Shown one piece after another: positions 7,195 to 10,247 of a DNA stretch of 10,247 nt; position 1 is the first letter of the stretch, and every line of letters starts with the position of its first letter. The stretch lies in the NCBI GenBank assembly GCA_003024985.2, contig PXIH01S0038526.1; one strand, 5' to 3'. The translations under genes and the position numbers were made by a program. The notes beneath the pieces are model-generated. The model was not told the origin of the DNA and searched no databases. It was given only the letters and a program-made list of their open reading frames with translations. Source of the stretch: Euperipatoides rowelli. Lineage: Eukaryota > Onychophora > Udeonychophora > Euonychophora > Peripatopsidae.

Positions 7195-9199
7195 GTAATA
7201 AACTTGAAAGAAACAATATGAAGTTGAATAGAAACTCAAATTTATTCTGGTTATTTCAACAACAATAGAATAAGACAGTAATAAAAACAGGGTAAAGCTT
7301 ACACTGTCATACAGAAACACGGTGAAGAGAATACAGGTTGCACTCTCACTAATAAATTGTTGTCACACAAGTCTGCTTCAAATAAGGAACAATTAACAAA
7401 TGTTAATGATCATCAGGGTCAACCTATATGTATGATATGTACTATTTTTATTAATGGTGATAATGAGATGAATTGGGCAAACCCTGAATGAGAAAACTTA
7501 GATTGATGCTCGTGATTTTATCACTTAAAACATTATTACCTCCACATGCGAAGTTGGCTAAACCTGAAAGTACTAATATAAACAAACATGGAGTTACATC
7601 CACCTGTTTAAACACATTAAATAATTATAAATAACTGATCAAAGACAAAATACTTGTGATCTAAAACTAAATTCTTATAGAATATTACACTTTCCAAGAT
7701 TCAAAACAGCAGAATATTTATTTTAAAAACATCTATTTATTTGGAAATTATGATAACCCATTATTAATAGGAATAATGATTCCAACAATAAATAATTGCC
7801 AGCAACATAGCTGAAAGAGATATAATTAAATTTTTTTTATACATAAAATGTTTTTTTTATCCTATTCTTATTTTTATATAATTTAATGACAAGAATAATT
7901 CCTTATTCTCATGATCAGATTTTATCCAAATGATTTATGTCTATATATTAGTTAAAAATAAAACATTAATATTATATTTTAAGTAAAGTTAATAACACTC
8001 TAATAGCTATTACATGTTAATTAATCTTAAATTTGTGATTTAATACTTCGATGATAAAAATGAGGACAGATCCTAATTTTCTAGGACCATGAATTCATTA
8101 ATCACATATTATTTTGTCATGGACACATTTTTCACTCAGATGTTTGTTTCATACAAATTCCATAAGAGCAGTGAAAAAATTTGAAAAGCAAAACATGGAT
8201 ATAAAATTTGATTAGGCTTTTACTGAATTTCGCTTTCTTTTAGCATTCTTTCAAAAGCTCTAAAAGAGAAAGATAACTTCTCTTATAATGAGGAGGATGG
8301 ATAATTATGTACAAGTTGTGGCAGTAGTCTACATTACCTTCTCATATAACAACATTTCACTGAAGTACTTAGTGTTGTAATGCACAATAGACGATCTGCT
8401 ATCTGTGTGCTTATTTCTATTTGGGAATGCCCATTTTTCATTCCTTAATCGAGACCTAGCATATGACATATGTCATGATGATGTCTTTTTCAGTATAGGC
8501 TATTGTTAAAAAGTTGTTGGGAAAAAATTAACATAATATTAAAAATTAAATAATTAAAAAATTACATCTCTTTAAGTGTTAACATACTACCAAATAAAAG
8601 TCTACTTCAAGATTTATCGTTTGACATATGGAGTTGCCACATCACTCAGTTCAAAAGTTACACATATATGTCCAATATGTCACCATATCACTTGCAATCT
8701 TCCAGAGTGAAAAAAAACATCAAAGGCTTTAATAAATATCTCTTACATGATGCATTAAATAATATAATAGCAACACCATTTGAAGCTATTTGAGAAAATA
8801 TGAATATCCAACACCACTTCAACTCTACATAAATGCCACAGACACACAAACTATTGATGATGTCACATTTTGACTGTCAAGATGAATGCTGCATGTTAAT
8901 GTCATATGTATAGTCTACTACTTTAGGGTTCCATAAATATCACTTTTGGTCCAACTAAATATGGTTGAAACAAACAAATAATGACATTACTGTTCCATTG
9001 AAAAGACAAATTCATAGATATTCCATGGGATATCTGTGATTTCAGATGCAGATTTGGCAATTTAGTAGCCCAAAAGAATAAATGGTGGGGGATGTCATGA
9101 TATTCGCTTCCATATAGACTATAAATTTTTTTACCACTTACGTTGTTTGGATTAAGAAATCAAAATAATGTATGTATGGTGTTCTACATTTATCTAACA
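7195..9199. other. Long AT-rich region, no supported gene
   Basis: Mostly AT-rich spacer. Two + strand stretches are worth noting. The frame 7274-7393 encodes VKRIQVALSLINCCHTSLL, which faintly recalls the HxxL loop that follows TM4 in gustatory receptors. The frame at about 8259-8503 is open except for one TAA and encodes hydrophobic sequence. A good acceptor-like ctttcttttag ends at about 8241. None of these assembles into a phase-consistent exon chain, and I found no convincing TYxxxxxQF motif. A perfect 14-bp palindrome, atgacatatgtcat, lies at 8463-8476. Confidence 0.4.
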
Positions 9200-9573
9200 C
9201 AGTGGTAGTCAACCAGGTCCCTACCACCCACTAGTGGGTGATTTAAGCTTTCATGAGGGGGGGGGGGGAGTAAGTTTTTTTTTGTCCATTGTTCCAAATT
9301 TTGTTTTTCATATATCAAATACATTGCTAACAACTTCTCGAGTTTGTATCGATGGAGATTCAGAAATTCAATAAATTTAAATTATCTATGTATAAACATG
9401 TATAAAATATAAATAAAAAGATAAATTTACATATTTTTTACAAACCCTCCACTCTAAAAATTACTTTGCACTTGCACTGAATTAAGTTACTGTAGCACCA
9501 GTGGGTGCGGGAAAGAAATTTTACCATCAACAAAGATACAAGGTGGTAGGTATTAAAAGGTTGACAACTCCTA
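9200..9573. mobile_element. Non-autonomous hAT-type element, 374 bp
   Basis: The left end cagtggtagtcaacc (9200-9214) and the reverse complement of the right end (9559-9573, taggagttgtcaacc when inverted) match at 11 of 15 positions. They fit the common hAT terminal pattern CAGNGGTTCTCAACC. The flanks atctaaca (9192-9199) and atctagca (9574-9581) agree at 7 of 8 bases, the 8-bp target duplication expected for hAT transposases. Subterminal ctaccacc (9221-9228) pairs with ggtggtag (9542-9549). A perfect 16-bp palindrome, cacccactagtgggtg, lies at 9225-9240, and a run of twelve G follows at 9257-9268. There is no transposase frame inside, so it needs a transposase in trans. Divergence between the ends suggests it is old and probably immobile. 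Confidence 0.9.
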
Positions 9574-10247
9574 ATCTAGCACATCAAGAATTCATCAGTT
9601 CCTTGTGTTAAAGACAACTTACCAACATAATATTGTTCTTCTCAAAGGTGTCACTATTGAGATTAAGGGGCTAGAAAAATAAGGGGTTGATGTAACATTG
9701 ATGTGACATTTTATATGATATCACAAGAAAAGCGTCATATCCCAAGAAACCACTTTTTGTAAAAGCTTTACCCACTTTCTTTAACTTTATTCATTTTTTT
9801 CTTTAATTATCAATTATAAATAACAATTATATTTTAAAGGGTGTCTAATAATAATTTTTTTTTTATTAAAATGTATTTGAAATACATTAATTCGAGACAA
9901 GCAAAATATCTTAACAAACTGTAGCGGTGTAAACGAGTGGTTGCGATGGGGAGAGAATTGGGAGCTGGTAGGATTTGCATACACTACTACACTGTTGAGT
10001 TTGATTAACTGGAAAAGGTGAAATATTATTATTATTAGGATTTTATTCACATAGAAAATTACAACTACCTAATTGCTAGGCAAAATTTAACAAAAGCCCT
10101 AGCCCACGAATGGATATGGGCTTTTTTATAAATTTTTGATTGGTGTACTAAAGTTCCAAGCAATTGACTACTAAATAGTAAATACCAGTAATCCTTTGGA
10201 GAAAACTTTTAAGGTCCCGGTATAGAAGTTTATGATTTGAAAATCTG
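9574..10247. other. AT-rich spacer, no supported gene
   Basis: The sequence contains T and A runs at 9796-9868 and a short TAT/TTA microsatellite at about 10023-10038. A minus-strand frame of 78 codons (9814-10050) begins with a hydrophobic, signal-peptide-like stretch, but its second half is lysine/isoleucine-rich and translates an AT-rich tract. I regard it as chance. Confidence 0.45.
10092..10125. repeat. Inverted repeat with two alternative left arms
   Basis: aaaagccc (10092-10099) is the exact reverse complement of gggctttt (10118-10125). Alternatively, agccca (10101-10106) pairs with tgggct (10117-10122), so two mutually exclusive stems are possible. It resembles a bacterial terminator in shape, but the context is eukaryotic, so I do not call it one. 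Confidence 0.65.

Noticed and set aside
8080-8190. TM7-like TYYFVMDTFFTQM segment as the receptor C-terminus
   Set aside because: The spacing and the Q-F ending of the family motif are not met, and no phase-consistent splice link to the upstream exons was found.
9814-10050. Minus-strand 78-codon frame with a signal-peptide-like start
   Set aside because: Frames of this length are expected by chance at this AT content. The C-terminal half translates a low-complexity tract, and no family pattern is seen.
10092-10125. Rho-independent terminator
   Set aside because: The shape fits (stem then T run), but nothing else in the window is bacterial.

Overview
This is a eukaryotic, animal-type stretch. 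It is strongly AT-rich (roughly 70% by eye) and dominated by repeats, with no operon structure, no ribosome-site-led reading frames, and no rRNA or tRNA that I can see. Two single N bases (1383 and 4346) point to a draft assembly. The repeat content and one candidate gene suggest an invertebrate, most likely an arthropod. I cannot name the species.

Layout. Positions 1-1958 are AT-rich spacer holding several GC-richer islands that look like old, decayed repeat copies. Positions 1959-3077 are a tandem array of seven roughly 159-bp monomers with a three-monomer higher-order pattern. Positions 3269-3674 are a MITE-like element with 31-bp imperfect terminal inverted repeats, a near-perfect 8-bp target duplication and an internal 156-bp tandem duplication. 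Positions 4207-4257 hold a small nested repeat. Positions 6033-6392 contain a diverged two-copy tandem duplication. Positions 9200-9573 are a well-delimited non-autonomous hAT-type element with an 8-bp target duplication. The rest is AT-rich spacer with short hairpins.

The most interesting non-repeat signal is a series of + strand segments between 4508 and 7194. Read in order, they resemble a seven-transmembrane chemoreceptor of the insect gustatory receptor (7tm_7) type: an N-terminal PxxLLGxCxxRC-like segment, then hydrophobic segments, then a hydrophobic helix followed by RLNQLVEQL. Two of the proposed introns keep reading phase, and one has good splice signals (donor GTTAAG at 4804, acceptor TTCTCAG ending at 5172). 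The proposed first exon needs either a one-base frameshift or a missed intron near 4680-4717. The third exon does not join cleanly to the second, and I cannot find a convincing C-terminal TM7 exon. It is therefore offered as a candidate or decayed gene. Open frames of 60-80 codons are expected by chance in DNA this AT-rich, so the argument rests on residue pattern, order and splice phase, not on frame length.

I see no CRISPR array, phage, bacterial system or virus-like coding region.
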